Shown here piece by piece: positions 1 to 8,601 of a stretch of DNA of 64,000 nucleotides (the stretch's first letter is position 1; the number at the start of each line of letters is the position of its first letter). The stretch comes from JAAYCT01 sp964499575. GTDB lineage: Bacteria > Bacillota > Clostridia > Saccharofermentanales > Saccharofermentanaceae. The position numbers and the translations under genes are program-made. The notes under the pieces were generated by a model. That model was not told the origin of the DNA, ran no database searches, and saw nothing but the letters and a program-made list of their open reading frames with translations. The stretch spans positions 1 to 64,000 of the forward strand of contig CAZCLK010000003.1 in assembly GCA_964499575.1 (NCBI GenBank), read 5' to 3'.

Positions 1-570
1 GTCATCGCGGCCAACCACCAGACTTTCGTGGACGGCATGTGGATCGCGCGTTTTCTGCCGCGTAAGCACTTCAAAAAGATGTGCTGTCTGGCCGGATCCG
101 ATCTGGAGACAAATTACGGTCTTTTAGGCCGGCTGATCATGCGTGTCGGCCGCGGAATTGCGGTAGATCGCTTCGGAAGTCCGGTCCGCGGCCTGATCAA
201 GGCAAAGAAGGAAGTAGAGAAAGGCAACATTATGCTGGTCCATCCGGAGGGCACCCGTACCCACGACGGTATGGTAGCCGAGCTCAAGGACGGAGCCGCG
301 TATATGGCCGTCAAAGCCGGAGTCCCGATCCTGCCGGTATATATCGAAGGCGGCTACGAAGCCTTCTCCCGCCATATGAAGAGACCTCAGACCTGGGATC
401 ATGAACATCACCGGAGGAAAAAGGTCGTTGTCCATTACGGTACCCCGCTTATGCCTTCGGACTACGACAATAATCCGAAGAAGATGACTGCGGCGCTTCA
501 GGAATGGATGACTCAGATGGAGAAAAAGGCAAACGGCAACGCGTCCGGGATGACTTCAAACCGCACCTGA
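1..570 (+). CDS. plsC: 1-acyl-glycerol-3-phosphate acyltransferase (PlsC family), 5' end missing
   Basis: The open frame enters from the left edge, so the N-terminus is missing. The first residues hold the catalytic H-x4-D motif (NHQTFVD, bases 13-33). The phosphate-binding motif PEGTR lies about 75 residues later (HPEGTRTHDG). These define the PlsC/LPLAT family, membrane enzymes that transfer an acyl chain to the sn-2 position of lysophosphatidic acid. The C-terminal 58 bp overlap the end of the convergent lipid-kinase gene. A lysophospholipid acyltransferase of other specificity is possible. The neighbouring ACP and lipid kinase support a role in phospholipid synthesis. Confidence 0.88.
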   Translation, partial: VIAANHQTFVDGMWIARFLPRKHFKKMCCLAGSDLETNYGLLGRLIMRVGRGIAVDRFGSPVRGLIKAKKEVEKGNIMLVHPEGTRTHDGMVAELKDGAAYMAVKAGVPILPVYIEGGYEAFSRHMKRPQTWDHEHHRRKKVVVHYGTPLMPSDYDNNPKKMTAALQEWMTQMEKKANGNASGMTSNRT

Positions 571-1484
571 TGGGCAAAGAAATCCTCACCGTCGTAATTT
601 CCGTGAATTCGGGCGTTTCTGTCCGCCGATGCAATGATTCCGCTCGTTACTTGATAGAAGGAAACAAGAGGATTGCCGAGGTGTTTTCCCTGTTTGTATT
701 TTCCGACCAACGGGATCGCTTTTCTTCTCGGAAGATCTTCCACAAGACAGACCTCCAGAATGCCGTCGTCCGTTAACGATTGAGGAGAAGGATTGAAGCC
801 TCCTCCGTAATAACGACCGTTGCAAATACAGGCGAGACTGAACTGCATCTGTCCTTGGACCGTCTCCTTACCGCCCGAGAGTTCGAAGGAGTATTTCATC
901 CGAAAATCCCAACCTTTGATAAAGCACTTTAAAATCGCGATCGTGTACGCGTTTTTACGTATAAAACTGTTCCGGTTGGTTTTTTGGATATACTCCTTGG
1001 CCTGAGCGTTCACCATGGTATCCAAGCCGAAGGACGTGATGTTCACGGAATAACGGCTCTTGTCCGGGAGAAAATTGGATTGTTCGTCATAGCAATCCAC
1101 ACGAATCAGGTCTACCGGCCTCATTTCGAATTTATCGACCGAGGCAAGCACTTTGGCCGGATCTTTGTAATAGAGTTCGGGCAGGACCGTTCTGGCAAAA
1201 TCATTTCCGGTTCCCATCGGGAGGACCGACATCGGCGTCTGGCCGAAAGCGAGTGCATTCGCGACCTCATGGACTGTCCCGTCGCCGCCGCACGCGAAAA
1301 CAATCGCGTCCGTTTGATAGCGCCGGGCCGCGTCCGCCGCCAGTTCTCCGGCGTGACCCGGATACTCGGTTCGATGAATCTCGACCTTCACGCCATCCCG
1401 TTTCTCAAGATCCCGGATCGCGGCTTCGAGTTCCGTCGCCTTTTTTCTCTCCGCAAAATAGTTCAGTAGAAAAACATAATTCAT
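513..1484 (-). CDS. Diacylglycerol kinase family lipid kinase (YegS/BmrU/DagK-like)
   Basis: The 323-residue protein starts at an ATG preceded by GAGGTG. The N-terminal domain has the nucleotide-binding signature GGDGTVHE near residue 66 and MGTGNDFAR near residue 92, both typical of the soluble DAGK catalytic family. Such enzymes phosphorylate diacylglycerol or a related lipid and return it to the phosphatidate pool. The length fits the family (about 290-330). The gene lies downstream of ACP and MarR on the same strand. Its 3' end overlaps the convergent plsC by 58 bp. The exact lipid substrate cannot be read from sequence. Confidence 0.87.
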   Translation of the reverse strand: MNYVFLLNYFAERKKATELEAAIRDLEKRDGVKVEIHRTEYPGHAGELAADAARRYQTDAIVFACGGDGTVHEVANALAFGQTPMSVLPMGTGNDFARTVLPELYYKDPAKVLASVDKFEMRPVDLIRVDCYDEQSNFLPDKSRYSVNITSFGLDTMVNAQAKEYIQKTNRNSFIRKNAYTIAILKCFIKGWDFRMKYSFELSGGKETVQGQMQFSLACICNGRYYGGGFNPSPQSLTDDGILEVCLVEDLPRRKAIPLVGKYKQGKHLGNPLVSFYQVTSGIIASADRNARIHGNYDGEDFFAHQVRFEVIPDALPFAFFSI

Positions 1485-1536
1485 TGAACACCTCGTTTGC
1501 GGTTTATCAATGTCTTTTCCGGTGCGGATTAATACG

Positions 1537-1878
1537 TTATGTCTGCTCCGAGGTCAGATCGTGGATCAAGTCCACCACATTCTGTATGGTGTTGACCCGT
1601 TCGAGTTCTTCGTCGGAAATACGAATGTCAAAAGAACTCTCGAGGTCAATGACAAGTTCATAGATCTGAAGCGAATCAAGTCCGAGATCGTGGACGATCT
1701 CCGTTTCGGGCTTGATGTCCGTCGGGGAAAAATCATTCATCTCGGTCACCATACTCATCAAGGTGTCGTAGATGCGCTCTTTTCTCCTCAGCACGGGATC
1801 ATCGAGCCCGATCCGTTCTCGGGGGTTGCCCGTACTGTCCGGCTCGCCTCTCTGCAATTCACTGGATAACTCGGTCAT
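1537..1878 (-). CDS. acpP: Acyl carrier protein
   Basis: The protein has 113 residues, of which the last ~80 form an ACP: acidic, helical, with the phosphopantetheine attachment motif GLDSL (Ser69). The first ~30 residues are an extra polar stretch not found in standard 76-80-residue ACPs. The ATG lies one base after the stop of the MarR gene and has a strong GGAGGAG site, so the two are co-transcribed. It presumably carries acyl chains for fatty acid or phospholipid synthesis. No fab genes lie nearby, so it could be a second, specialised ACP. Confidence 0.87.
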   Translation of the reverse strand: MTELSSELQRGEPDSTGNPRERIGLDDPVLRRKERIYDTLMSMVTEMNDFSPTDIKPETEIVHDLGLDSLQIYELVIDLESSFDIRISDEELERVNTIQNVVDLIHDLTSEQT

Positions 1879-1879
1879 A

Positions 1880-2377
1880 CTATTTCTCCTCCGTAATTTT
1901 TGCGCCTTTTCGCGCGCGCTCTTCCCGGCTGTATTTTTGATATTGTTCCGTTATGAATTCGTCGATTTCCCGAACCAGCGCCGCCAACCGCTCCCGGTCC
2001 CCGACCTCCAGCGGATCCATGATTCTCTTCACCAACAGGGTGTGGAACTTCGCGTGCATGCGAAACGCCAGTTTCCCCTGTCGGGTCAGACAAACCCGAA
2101 CCACTCGTCTGTCTTTGCTGTCGCGGTATCGCTCAACGTAGCCCTTACGGACCAACCGATCGATCGCGACAGTCAGCGTTCCGGTCGTGATCCCCAACCG
2201 GGCGGCCGTTTCGCTCATCGCCCGGGCTTCGTACGGACCGATCGCATCCAACGTGTGCAACTCGGCAATGGACAGGTTGGAAAAGTAACCCTTTGACAGA
2301 GCTTTTTCTTCCGTCAGCAACACATTGTCGAAAATCCTCAGGAGACCATCGGCAAAATCGGTTTCGGCAGAATACAC
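1880..2377 (-). CDS. MarR-family transcriptional regulator
   Basis: I chose the GTG at 2377 (GAAGGAGGGACC just upstream) over an upstream ATG at 2461. This gives 165 residues, the normal MarR size. It has a winged helix-turn-helix core (SETAARLGITTGTLTVAIDR) followed by the beta-wing region with DRRVVRVCLT. Immediate coupling to acpP recalls FabT, the MarR regulator of fatty acid synthesis in Lactobacillales, so control of lipid genes is a reasonable inference. A palindrome between promoter and start may be its own operator. The ligand is unknown. Confidence 0.85.
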   Translation of the reverse strand: MYSAETDFADGLLRIFDNVLLTEEKALSKGYFSNLSIAELHTLDAIGPYEARAMSETAARLGITTGTLTVAIDRLVRKGYVERYRDSKDRRVVRVCLTRQGKLAFRMHAKFHTLLVKRIMDPLEVGDRERLAALVREIDEFITEQYQKYSREERARKGAKITEEK

Positions 2378-2407
2378 CGCAAGGTCCCTCCTTCGAATAA
2401 TTGTATT

Positions 2408-2419
2408 GCCGATTTCGGC
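2408..2419. promoter_or_regulatory. Palindrome between MarR promoter and start (candidate operator)
   Basis: GCCGA-TT-TCGGC is a perfect 5-bp-arm palindrome placed just downstream of the predicted -10 of the MarR gene. The position suits an autoregulatory operator. Its short length keeps confidence low. Confidence 0.35.
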
Positions 2420-2432
2420 ACATACGCTTATT

Positions 2433-2461
2433 ATCTTATCTTTTTTACGATAAAAAAACAA
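2433..2461 (-). promoter_or_regulatory. Promoter of the MarR-acpP unit
   Basis: On the minus strand TTGTTT is followed after 17 bp by TAAGAT, a moderate sigma-A type match. It sits in an A/T-rich stretch between the aldo/keto reductase stop and the GTG start of the MarR gene. Confidence 0.45.
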
Positions 2462-2482
2462 TCGGAGACCTTTTTGGATTTA

Positions 2483-3694
2483 TCAGGTATCCTTTCCGGT
2501 GTCTTTTCGAACACGAAGGATCTTGCGCGCCAGACGGATCACCGTTCGGGAAACGGGACCCTCGAAGGTCTTTTGAACGTTTTGCAGTTCTTCCCGGATC
2601 GCGATATGCTGCGGACAGTGCGACTCACACCGCCCGCACTTTGTACACATCGAAGCAAAGCCCGGGCGCGCCGAAAAAGCGCCCATCGCCTGATAATACT
2701 TAAACATCGCCCCTCCGGTCTTGATCAGAAATTTCTCGTTATAACTCGAAAAACAACCCGGAATATTGACGCCGAACGGGCATGGCATACAGTAGCCGCA
2801 AGCCGTGCACGGAACTTTTGTCATAGAACCCAATGCCTTCTTCACGTTTTCGAAAACCGCCCGTTCCTCCGCGGTCAGGTGATCCGGCTTTGCTTCGGAA
2901 GCGATCCGGATATTTTCGGTCAACTGTTCCTCGGTGCTCATGCCGGAAAGAACAACGGTGACCTCCTTGTGATCAAAAACCCATCGAAGCGCCCATTCGG
3001 CCATGGATCGATTCGGATTGGCTTTTTTAAAAGCACGGACAAGATCCGCCGGGACCTGATCGGACAGCGTACCGCCGCGCACAGGCTCCATGACAATCAC
3101 CGGAATGCCCATCCCGGCGGCTAAAAGGAGTCCGTCCTTGCCCGCTTGATTATTCTCATCCATGTAGTTGTATTGGATCTGACAAAAATCCCAGGGATAC
3201 ACTTCCAGAAGTTCCCGAAAGCCCTCCTTGGATCCGTGAAACGAAAACCCGATGTTGCGGATTGTACCTTTCTCCTTGAGGCTTTCCAGCCAGTCAATCA
3301 CACCGATATCCTTCATGTGGGTAAACATGGCAACATCCGCCAACATGTGCAATAAATAGTAATCGATGTAGTCGGTCTTCAATCGCTCCAGCTCCGTCGC
3401 AAACATCTTTTGAGCGGTCGTGCATTGATGGAGCATATAGACCGGAAGTTTGGTCGCGATATTAATGCGTTCCCGGTATCCGCCCTCAAGCGCCTTACCG
3501 AGCATCACTTCGTTACGTCCCGCGTTGTAGACATAGGCTGTGTCAAAATAATTGACACCGTTTTCGATCGCGGTTCGAATCATCGAAATGCAAAGGGGCT
3601 CGTCGAAGCCCGCACCCTTGGTCGGCAGACGCATACAGCCGAATCCGAGCGCCGAAAGTTCCCGTCCGTTCTTCATGTTTGTTCGTGTCTGCAT
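2483..3694 (-). CDS. Aldo/keto reductase with C-terminal 4Fe-4S ferredoxin-like domain
   Basis: The start is the ATG at 3694 with GGAGGA six bases upstream, giving 403 residues. The N-terminal ~290 residues form an AKR barrel (GFGCMRLP near the start, NYFDTAYVYN with the catalytic Asp and Tyr, IATKLP, LLHM). The C-terminal ~100 residues have two cysteine clusters (CTACGYCMPC and CTKCGRCESHC) that should bind iron-sulfur clusters. Fe-S AKRs are common in anaerobes and may use ferredoxin-type electrons. It is the last gene of a leftward run starting at pgi. The substrate is unknown. Confidence 0.88.
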   Translation of the reverse strand: MQTRTNMKNGRELSALGFGCMRLPTKGAGFDEPLCISMIRTAIENGVNYFDTAYVYNAGRNEVMLGKALEGGYRERINIATKLPVYMLHQCTTAQKMFATELERLKTDYIDYYLLHMLADVAMFTHMKDIGVIDWLESLKEKGTIRNIGFSFHGSKEGFRELLEVYPWDFCQIQYNYMDENNQAGKDGLLLAAGMGIPVIVMEPVRGGTLSDQVPADLVRAFKKANPNRSMAEWALRWVFDHKEVTVVLSGMSTEEQLTENIRIASEAKPDHLTAEERAVFENVKKALGSMTKVPCTACGYCMPCPFGVNIPGCFSSYNEKFLIKTGGAMFKYYQAMGAFSARPGFASMCTKCGRCESHCPQHIAIREELQNVQKTFEGPVSRTVIRLARKILRVRKDTGKDT

Positions 3695-3705
3695 ATCGTC
3701 CTCCG

Positions 3706-4476
3706 CTATTCCGATTGCCCCATGTCGCTCAACCGTTTGAAATCCGGATTTGTTCCGGTAAAAAGCCCGGTCCGAAGGACCCCGGCATTGTCCGCCGCCC
3801 GCTTGTCCATCCGGCCCGTGTCGGCGCACGCGGAGAGCAGAAGATCCGGCCGCAGGTTGCGGCTTGATCCGGCACAAACGAAAATGTCTGCCGCTTCCGT
3901 CGACTCCGCAGAACGATCCTCTTCAGCGGGATGCGCCTCAGGGGAACATTTGGTGACCTCAAGGATCAGAGGCTTTAGATCCGCGCGGGTCTCCTTGCCT
4001 TTGGCGTGTTTGGTGACCGGGATCTCATCGCGCTGCAGAAGTTCAAAGAGCGCGGCGCAAATGCCCGGAGCCGTAATCCTGTACGTCGCGGCCGTCACGA
4101 GAGACATGATGCTTTTCCCGGAGTCAGGAATCTCCCGGGCACCTAAAACACGAAGACCGGGCGGGCAATATGTGTTGAAGCGCTCCGGAAACTCTTGAAT
4201 ATCGATCTTTTCCCGAAAGAAAATATCGACACTATCGTCCGCGGTCGCAATCCCTACGCCGAGCGGCAAAGCGAAAACCAAAGACGGTCTCGGATTATAT
4301 CCCTGCGTGTAGAGCACCGGTAGATTCGCCCGGCGCAGTGTCCGTTCAAAAGTGCGCATCAAATCAAGATGACCGATGTAGATAATCGGCCCCTCGCGTT
4401 CGAATCGAACGCGGACCGGGAACGCTTCCGTTTTGTTCTGTGCCGTGATCGACTTTTCCCGTTCAGCTTGAAGCAT
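3706..4476 (-). CDS. TIGR03936-type (DUF2344) radical-SAM-linked protein
   Basis: The 256-residue protein starts at an ATG overlapping the preceding radical SAM gene by 14 bp. It begins with the family pattern VRVRFEREGPIIYIGHLDLM and NPRPSLVFALPLGVG. TIGR03936/DUF2344 proteins are almost always encoded with, or fused to, TIGR03960 radical SAM proteins, exactly as here. The function of the pair is not established; an RNA-modifying role has been suggested by its usual linkage to ribosomal genes. The C-terminal ~70 residues are polar and look poorly conserved. Confidence 0.87.
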   Translation of the reverse strand: MLQAEREKSITAQNKTEAFPVRVRFEREGPIIYIGHLDLMRTFERTLRRANLPVLYTQGYNPRPSLVFALPLGVGIATADDSVDIFFREKIDIQEFPERFNTYCPPGLRVLGAREIPDSGKSIMSLVTAATYRITAPGICAALFELLQRDEIPVTKHAKGKETRADLKPLILEVTKCSPEAHPAEEDRSAESTEAADIFVCAGSSRNLRPDLLLSACADTGRMDKRAADNAGVLRTGLFTGTNPDFKRLSDMGQSE

Positions 4477-6388
4477 GACACACCCCCGACCCGAACTCGG
4501 ACGCACCGCAAGCCCTGCAACCGGAATGGCACGGAGGCGTAACGATACCGTCAAAGGCTCTCTTTCGCTCAAGAAGGAGATAGTTTTTACGAACACCGGT
4601 GTCGATGTGATCCCACGGAAATACCTCGTCCTCCCCGCGCAGGCGATGCGAATAAAAAGGGAGGTTCAATCCGTGATTGCTTAAAATATCCATCCACCGG
4701 TCCAACTGAAAGCAATCATCCCACGCATCGAAAAAAAGTCCGCTTCGGTACCCGTCCAACAGCACCGGCGCCAATCTCCGGTCGCCCCGGGACATCACCG
4801 TTTCCCATACTGACGTATCCGGGTCATGCCAGGAATATTGAATATTCCGGCTGCGCATGCGCTCGGCCAATGCTTTTTGCTTCCGGACGAGTTCTTCGCG
4901 GGTATCCTGCTTTTCCCACTGGAACGGCGTAAACGGCTTCGGAATGAACATCGACGTCGAAACGATGATTTCGAGCCGCCGCTTTCGCTGTCCGGTCCGG
5001 GCGACGACGTCAAAATAGAGTTTTTCGATTCTTTTGGCCATGTCGGCGATCCCGAGTACATCTTCCATTGTCTCCGTCGGCAGTCCGAGCATGAAATATA
5101 GTTTCACGCGGCTCCAACCTCCTTCGAACGCCAGTTCAAGCGCACCGAAAATGTCCTCCTCCGTGACGCCCTTGTTGATGACGTTCCGAAGTCGCTGGGT
5201 GCCGGCCTCCGGCGCGAAAGTCAGTCCGGTTTTTCGCGTATCCGAGACTTGCTCCATCAGACCGAGCGAAAAAGAATCGACCCGCATCGACGGAAGAGAA
5301 AGACTGGTGTGGCGCTCTGCGAAAGGCGTAACCAGGGCTTCGGCCAACGGCTTCAGCTGTGAATAATCGCCCGTCGAAAGCGACAGCAATCCGAGTTCGT
5401 CATACCCCGTGTTCCGTTCCAGCTCAAACGCTTGCGAAATCAAGGTGTCCGGGGATTTTTCACGGACCGGTCGGTATATAAACCCGGCTTGACAGAAGCG
5501 GCACCCGCGCCCGCAACCCCGGAAAAGCTCCATGTAGGAACGGTCGTGAACGATTTTTGTATGCGGAACGATCGGATCGGTCGGAAAGAATACCTGATCC
5601 AGATCCGAAATAACGCGTTTACGGATCTTTTCCGGTGCCGATGCGGTTTTCGGACGGACCGCTTCGACCGTTTTGTCCGGTCGATACGTCACGTCGTAGA
5701 GTGACGGAACGTACACGCCCGGTATTCCGGCCGCAGCGGAAAGAAGATCATTCCGGGTCATCGGTTCTTGCGATTTTCGGGATTCTTTATACGCATGCAG
5801 GAGCGCGGTCAGTTCGACCAGGACCTCCTCCGCCTCGCCGATTACGATCATGTCAAAAAAGTCCGCTACCGGCTCCGAATTATATACGACCGGACCGCCG
5901 GCGATGACGATCGGATCGAACTTCCCGCGTTCCGAAGCGAGAAACGGGATGCCTCCGAGATCGAGCATCTGCAGAATGTTCGTATAACACATCTCGTACT
6001 GAAGCGAAAACCCGACGACGTCGAATTCCGAAAGCGGCGTCCGGGTTTCCAGCGTGCACAGCGGGATACCGCGATCCCGCATGATCCGGTCCATATCCTT
6101 CCACGGCGAAAACGCCCGCTCGCAGTATACATAGGGTATATCGTTCAGCAAGTGATAAAGAATGATCAGGGCAAGATTGCTCATCCCGATCTCATAGATA
6201 TCCGGAAAGCAATACGCAAAGCGCAAAAAATCGGTACAGCCGTCCTTGTCGAGGTCCAGGAGCACCTCTTCCTTGCGGACGGCGCCCCACTCTCCGCCGA
6301 CATAGCGCGCGGGGTTTTCGACGCTCAGTAAGTCTGCCCGCTCGATACGGTTTGAAGCGGTTATATTGTCCTTCGCGGATTTATTCAT
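4463..6388 (-). CDS. TIGR03960-type B12-binding-like radical SAM protein
   Basis: The protein has 641 residues. After an N-terminal domain resembling B12-binding folds comes the radical SAM cluster motif CGRGCRFCQAG (about residue 292-302), with typical downstream GYDELGLLSLSTGDY and LYFMLGLPTET segments. A C-terminal cysteine group (CHSGCRACG) may hold a further metal. The start has GAGGGGGA upstream and overlaps trpF by 8 bp. In many Clostridia this gene pair precedes rng-rplU-rpmA. Here it sits between trpF and an Fe-S AKR, about 6 kb from the rplU operon. The reaction is unknown. Confidence 0.9.
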   Translation of the reverse strand: MNKSAKDNITASNRIERADLLSVENPARYVGGEWGAVRKEEVLLDLDKDGCTDFLRFAYCFPDIYEIGMSNLALIILYHLLNDIPYVYCERAFSPWKDMDRIMRDRGIPLCTLETRTPLSEFDVVGFSLQYEMCYTNILQMLDLGGIPFLASERGKFDPIVIAGGPVVYNSEPVADFFDMIVIGEAEEVLVELTALLHAYKESRKSQEPMTRNDLLSAAAGIPGVYVPSLYDVTYRPDKTVEAVRPKTASAPEKIRKRVISDLDQVFFPTDPIVPHTKIVHDRSYMELFRGCGRGCRFCQAGFIYRPVREKSPDTLISQAFELERNTGYDELGLLSLSTGDYSQLKPLAEALVTPFAERHTSLSLPSMRVDSFSLGLMEQVSDTRKTGLTFAPEAGTQRLRNVINKGVTEEDIFGALELAFEGGWSRVKLYFMLGLPTETMEDVLGIADMAKRIEKLYFDVVARTGQRKRRLEIIVSTSMFIPKPFTPFQWEKQDTREELVRKQKALAERMRSRNIQYSWHDPDTSVWETVMSRGDRRLAPVLLDGYRSGLFFDAWDDCFQLDRWMDILSNHGLNLPFYSHRLRGEDEVFPWDHIDTGVRKNYLLLERKRAFDGIVTPPCHSGCRACGASEFGSGVCHASS

Positions 6389-7073
6389 ATTCGCCGTCCC
6401 CCTCGCGGACCATGCGGATCAATTCCGCCACCTTATCCCGGTCCTTATAGCCGTCCGTTTCGACCGAACCGGACACATCGACCGCGAACGGAGAAAACAG
6501 TTCAATCGCCCGCTTCACGTTGTGTGCACCGATCCCTCCGGCGACAATGATCTTCGGATTATCGACGCGCAAGATCCGGGCGGCTTTTTCCCCGGTTTCC
6601 CAAGGAAACGGAACGCCCGAACCGCCGTCCCTTTTGTCCGTAATTACATCGAGAAGTAACGCGTCGAAAAGCGCGAGGTCCGGATAACCATTGATCCGTT
6701 TAATCACATCGTCGGCATCCGCCGCGCACTGCGGCACCGCGATCCTTTGCCATATTTCGGTCCGCGGCCCGGATTTCTTAATCAAAGCGCCGGCCAAAGA
6801 CTCCAAATACTCCGGTGTCGTATCAAAATGAAGCTGTACGACATCCAATCCTACCGCATCGACGGTCGCGGCGATCTCCTCCGGCGCGGTTCCGACAAAG
6901 ACGCCGACACGGCGAATCGAAGGATCAAGAGCCGCGGCGATTTTCGAAGCCTCCGACGGGCTGATACGCCGCGGGGATACGGCAAACACGAAGCCGACGT
7001 AATCCGGGAGAAATTCGTTTGCGATCCCGGCATCGACGGGTCTTCTCAGTCCGCACAATTTGATACGGGTCAT
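6381..7073 (-). CDS. trpF: Phosphoribosylanthranilate isomerase
   Basis: The 230-residue TIM-barrel protein has the N-terminal KLCGL motif with the catalytic Cys, the barrel segment VGVFVGTAPEE, AGGIGAHNV and the C-terminal VDVSGSVETDGYKD, all typical of TrpF. It converts N-(5-phosphoribosyl)anthranilate to the carboxyphenylamino-deoxyribulose phosphate in tryptophan synthesis. No other trp gene is in the window, so it is detached from a trp operon. It starts 5 bp after pgi and overlaps the radical SAM gene by 8 bp, which suggests co-transcription. Confidence 0.9.
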   Translation of the reverse strand: MTRIKLCGLRRPVDAGIANEFLPDYVGFVFAVSPRRISPSEASKIAAALDPSIRRVGVFVGTAPEEIAATVDAVGLDVVQLHFDTTPEYLESLAGALIKKSGPRTEIWQRIAVPQCAADADDVIKRINGYPDLALFDALLLDVITDKRDGGSGVPFPWETGEKAARILRVDNPKIIVAGGIGAHNVKRAIELFSPFAVDVSGSVETDGYKDRDKVAELIRMVREGDGEYE

Positions 7074-7078
7074 GAAAA

Positions 7079-8434
7079 TCAGTTGTCCTTTCCCGGTAAA
7101 CGTGCCTCGAGCTCGGCCTTTTCCTTCTCGTAACCGGGCTTTCCGAGGAGCGCGAACATGTTCTTCTTGTAGGCCTCAACGCCCGGCTGGTTAAAGGGAT
7201 TAACCGCAAGAAGATATCCGGAGATCGCGCAAGCCTTTTCGAAAAAGTAAATCAGATAGCCCATACAATACGCGTTCATTTCCCGGATCGAGAGAATCAT
7301 GTTCGGCACACCGCCGTCGACGTGCGCGAGAACCGTCCCCTGAAGCGCTTTGAAATTGACTTCGTTCATGTCCATCCCGGAAAGGAAATTGAGTCCGTCC
7401 AGGTTTTCCGGGTCCGCGGGGATCGAAAAGGAGTGCCTCGGCTTTTCGAAATGGACGACAGTCTCGAAAAGCATCCGTCTTCCGTCCTGGATATACTGTC
7501 CCATCGAGTGCAGATCCGTCGTGTTGTCGACGCCCGCCGGGAAAATCCCCCGCCCGTCTTTGCCCTCGGACTCGCCGAAGAGTTGTTTCCACCATTCCGT
7601 CATAAAGTGATAGCCCGGCTCGTAATTGACCATGACCTCGGTTGTGTAGCCGCGTCGAAGGAGGCAGTTCCGGATCGCCGCATAACGATAGCAGGCATTT
7701 TCGGAAAGCGACACGTTACGATATGCCTTGGCCGCGTCCTTGGCTCCGCGCATCATTTCGCGGATGTCGATGCCGGCGACCGCGATCGGCAACAATCCGA
7801 CGGCAGTCAGAACCGAGTAGCGTCCGCCGATATCGTCGGGCACGACAAAACGCTCGTAGCCTTCCTTGTCGGCCAGACCTTTGAGCGCACCTTTACTGCT
7901 GTCGGTGGTCGCGTAGATCCTTTTTCTTGCTTCCTCCCGCCCGTAGCGCTGTTCCATGTATCCGCGGATGATCCGAAACGCGATGGCCGGTTCGGTGGTC
8001 GTACCCGACTTGGATATGATGTTCACCGATACCCGTTTGCCTTCAAGAAGGTCCATCAGATCGGAGAAATACGTCGCGCTTATGGAGTTCCCGCAAAAAA
8101 GGACCATCGGGCCTTTCCGGATCTTCTTATGGACCGGACCCGAAAAGGAGTGAGACAGTAATTCGATCATCGCGCGGGCGCCCAGATAGGACCCGCCGAT
8201 GCCGATAACCAGAAGCACGTCCGAATCCTTGCGGATTTTGGCCGCGGCGGCGCGTATCCGTCCGAATTCTTCTTTATCGTAGTTCGACGGCAGGTCCAGC
8301 CAGCCGAGAAAGTCGCTGCCGGGCCCGTTTTTCTTATGAAGCATGGTATGCGCCGACTCAACTTGTGCGGCCATACGCCCGATTTCTTCTTCGTTGATGA
8401 AGGACATGAGGTTTTGGGTTTGCAGTGTGATCAT
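7079..8434 (-). CDS. pgi: Glucose-6-phosphate isomerase
   Basis: The 451-residue length matches the short bacterial PGI form. The sugar-isomerase fold shows GIGGSYLGARA (phosphate binding), SKSGTTTEPAIAFR and the family signature DIGGRYSVLTAVGLLP, with a late catalytic region NPFNQPGVEAYKKN. It interconverts glucose-6-phosphate and fructose-6-phosphate in the cytoplasm. The ATG follows GGGAG. A good sigma-A promoter lies upstream, so this is the first gene of the leftward run ending at the AKR. Confidence 0.96.
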   Translation of the reverse strand: MITLQTQNLMSFINEEEIGRMAAQVESAHTMLHKKNGPGSDFLGWLDLPSNYDKEEFGRIRAAAAKIRKDSDVLLVIGIGGSYLGARAMIELLSHSFSGPVHKKIRKGPMVLFCGNSISATYFSDLMDLLEGKRVSVNIISKSGTTTEPAIAFRIIRGYMEQRYGREEARKRIYATTDSSKGALKGLADKEGYERFVVPDDIGGRYSVLTAVGLLPIAVAGIDIREMMRGAKDAAKAYRNVSLSENACYRYAAIRNCLLRRGYTTEVMVNYEPGYHFMTEWWKQLFGESEGKDGRGIFPAGVDNTTDLHSMGQYIQDGRRMLFETVVHFEKPRHSFSIPADPENLDGLNFLSGMDMNEVNFKALQGTVLAHVDGGVPNMILSIREMNAYCMGYLIYFFEKACAISGYLLAVNPFNQPGVEAYKKNMFALLGKPGYEKEKAELEARLPGKDN

Positions 8435-8472
8435 ATTCGTCTCCCGATTGTTTTCTTTGAATCGCTCCAGTC

Positions 8473-8502
8473 AGTATAGCATTTTCGGGCATGTTCTGTG
8501 AA
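8473..8502 (-). promoter_or_regulatory. Promoter of pgi
   Basis: The minus strand reads TTCACA, 18 bp, then TATACT. This ends about 39 bp before the pgi ATG and is a good sigma-A match in the intergenic region shared with the divergent DUF4364 gene. Confidence 0.6.
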
Positions 8503-8560
8503 TACAAAACGATCCTTGGAAGCCGATGAATTCTTTCGCGGTTTTTCGAGAAAAATCGGA

Positions 8561-8566
8561 TATAAT
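8561..8566 (+). promoter_or_regulatory. -10 element for the DUF4364 gene
   Basis: A perfect TATAAT lies 35 bp before the GTG start. No convincing -35 is visible at the correct distance. Confidence 0.4.
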
Positions 8567-8601
8567 AAACAACAAACACACGATGAAAGAAAGGGAACGA
8601 C

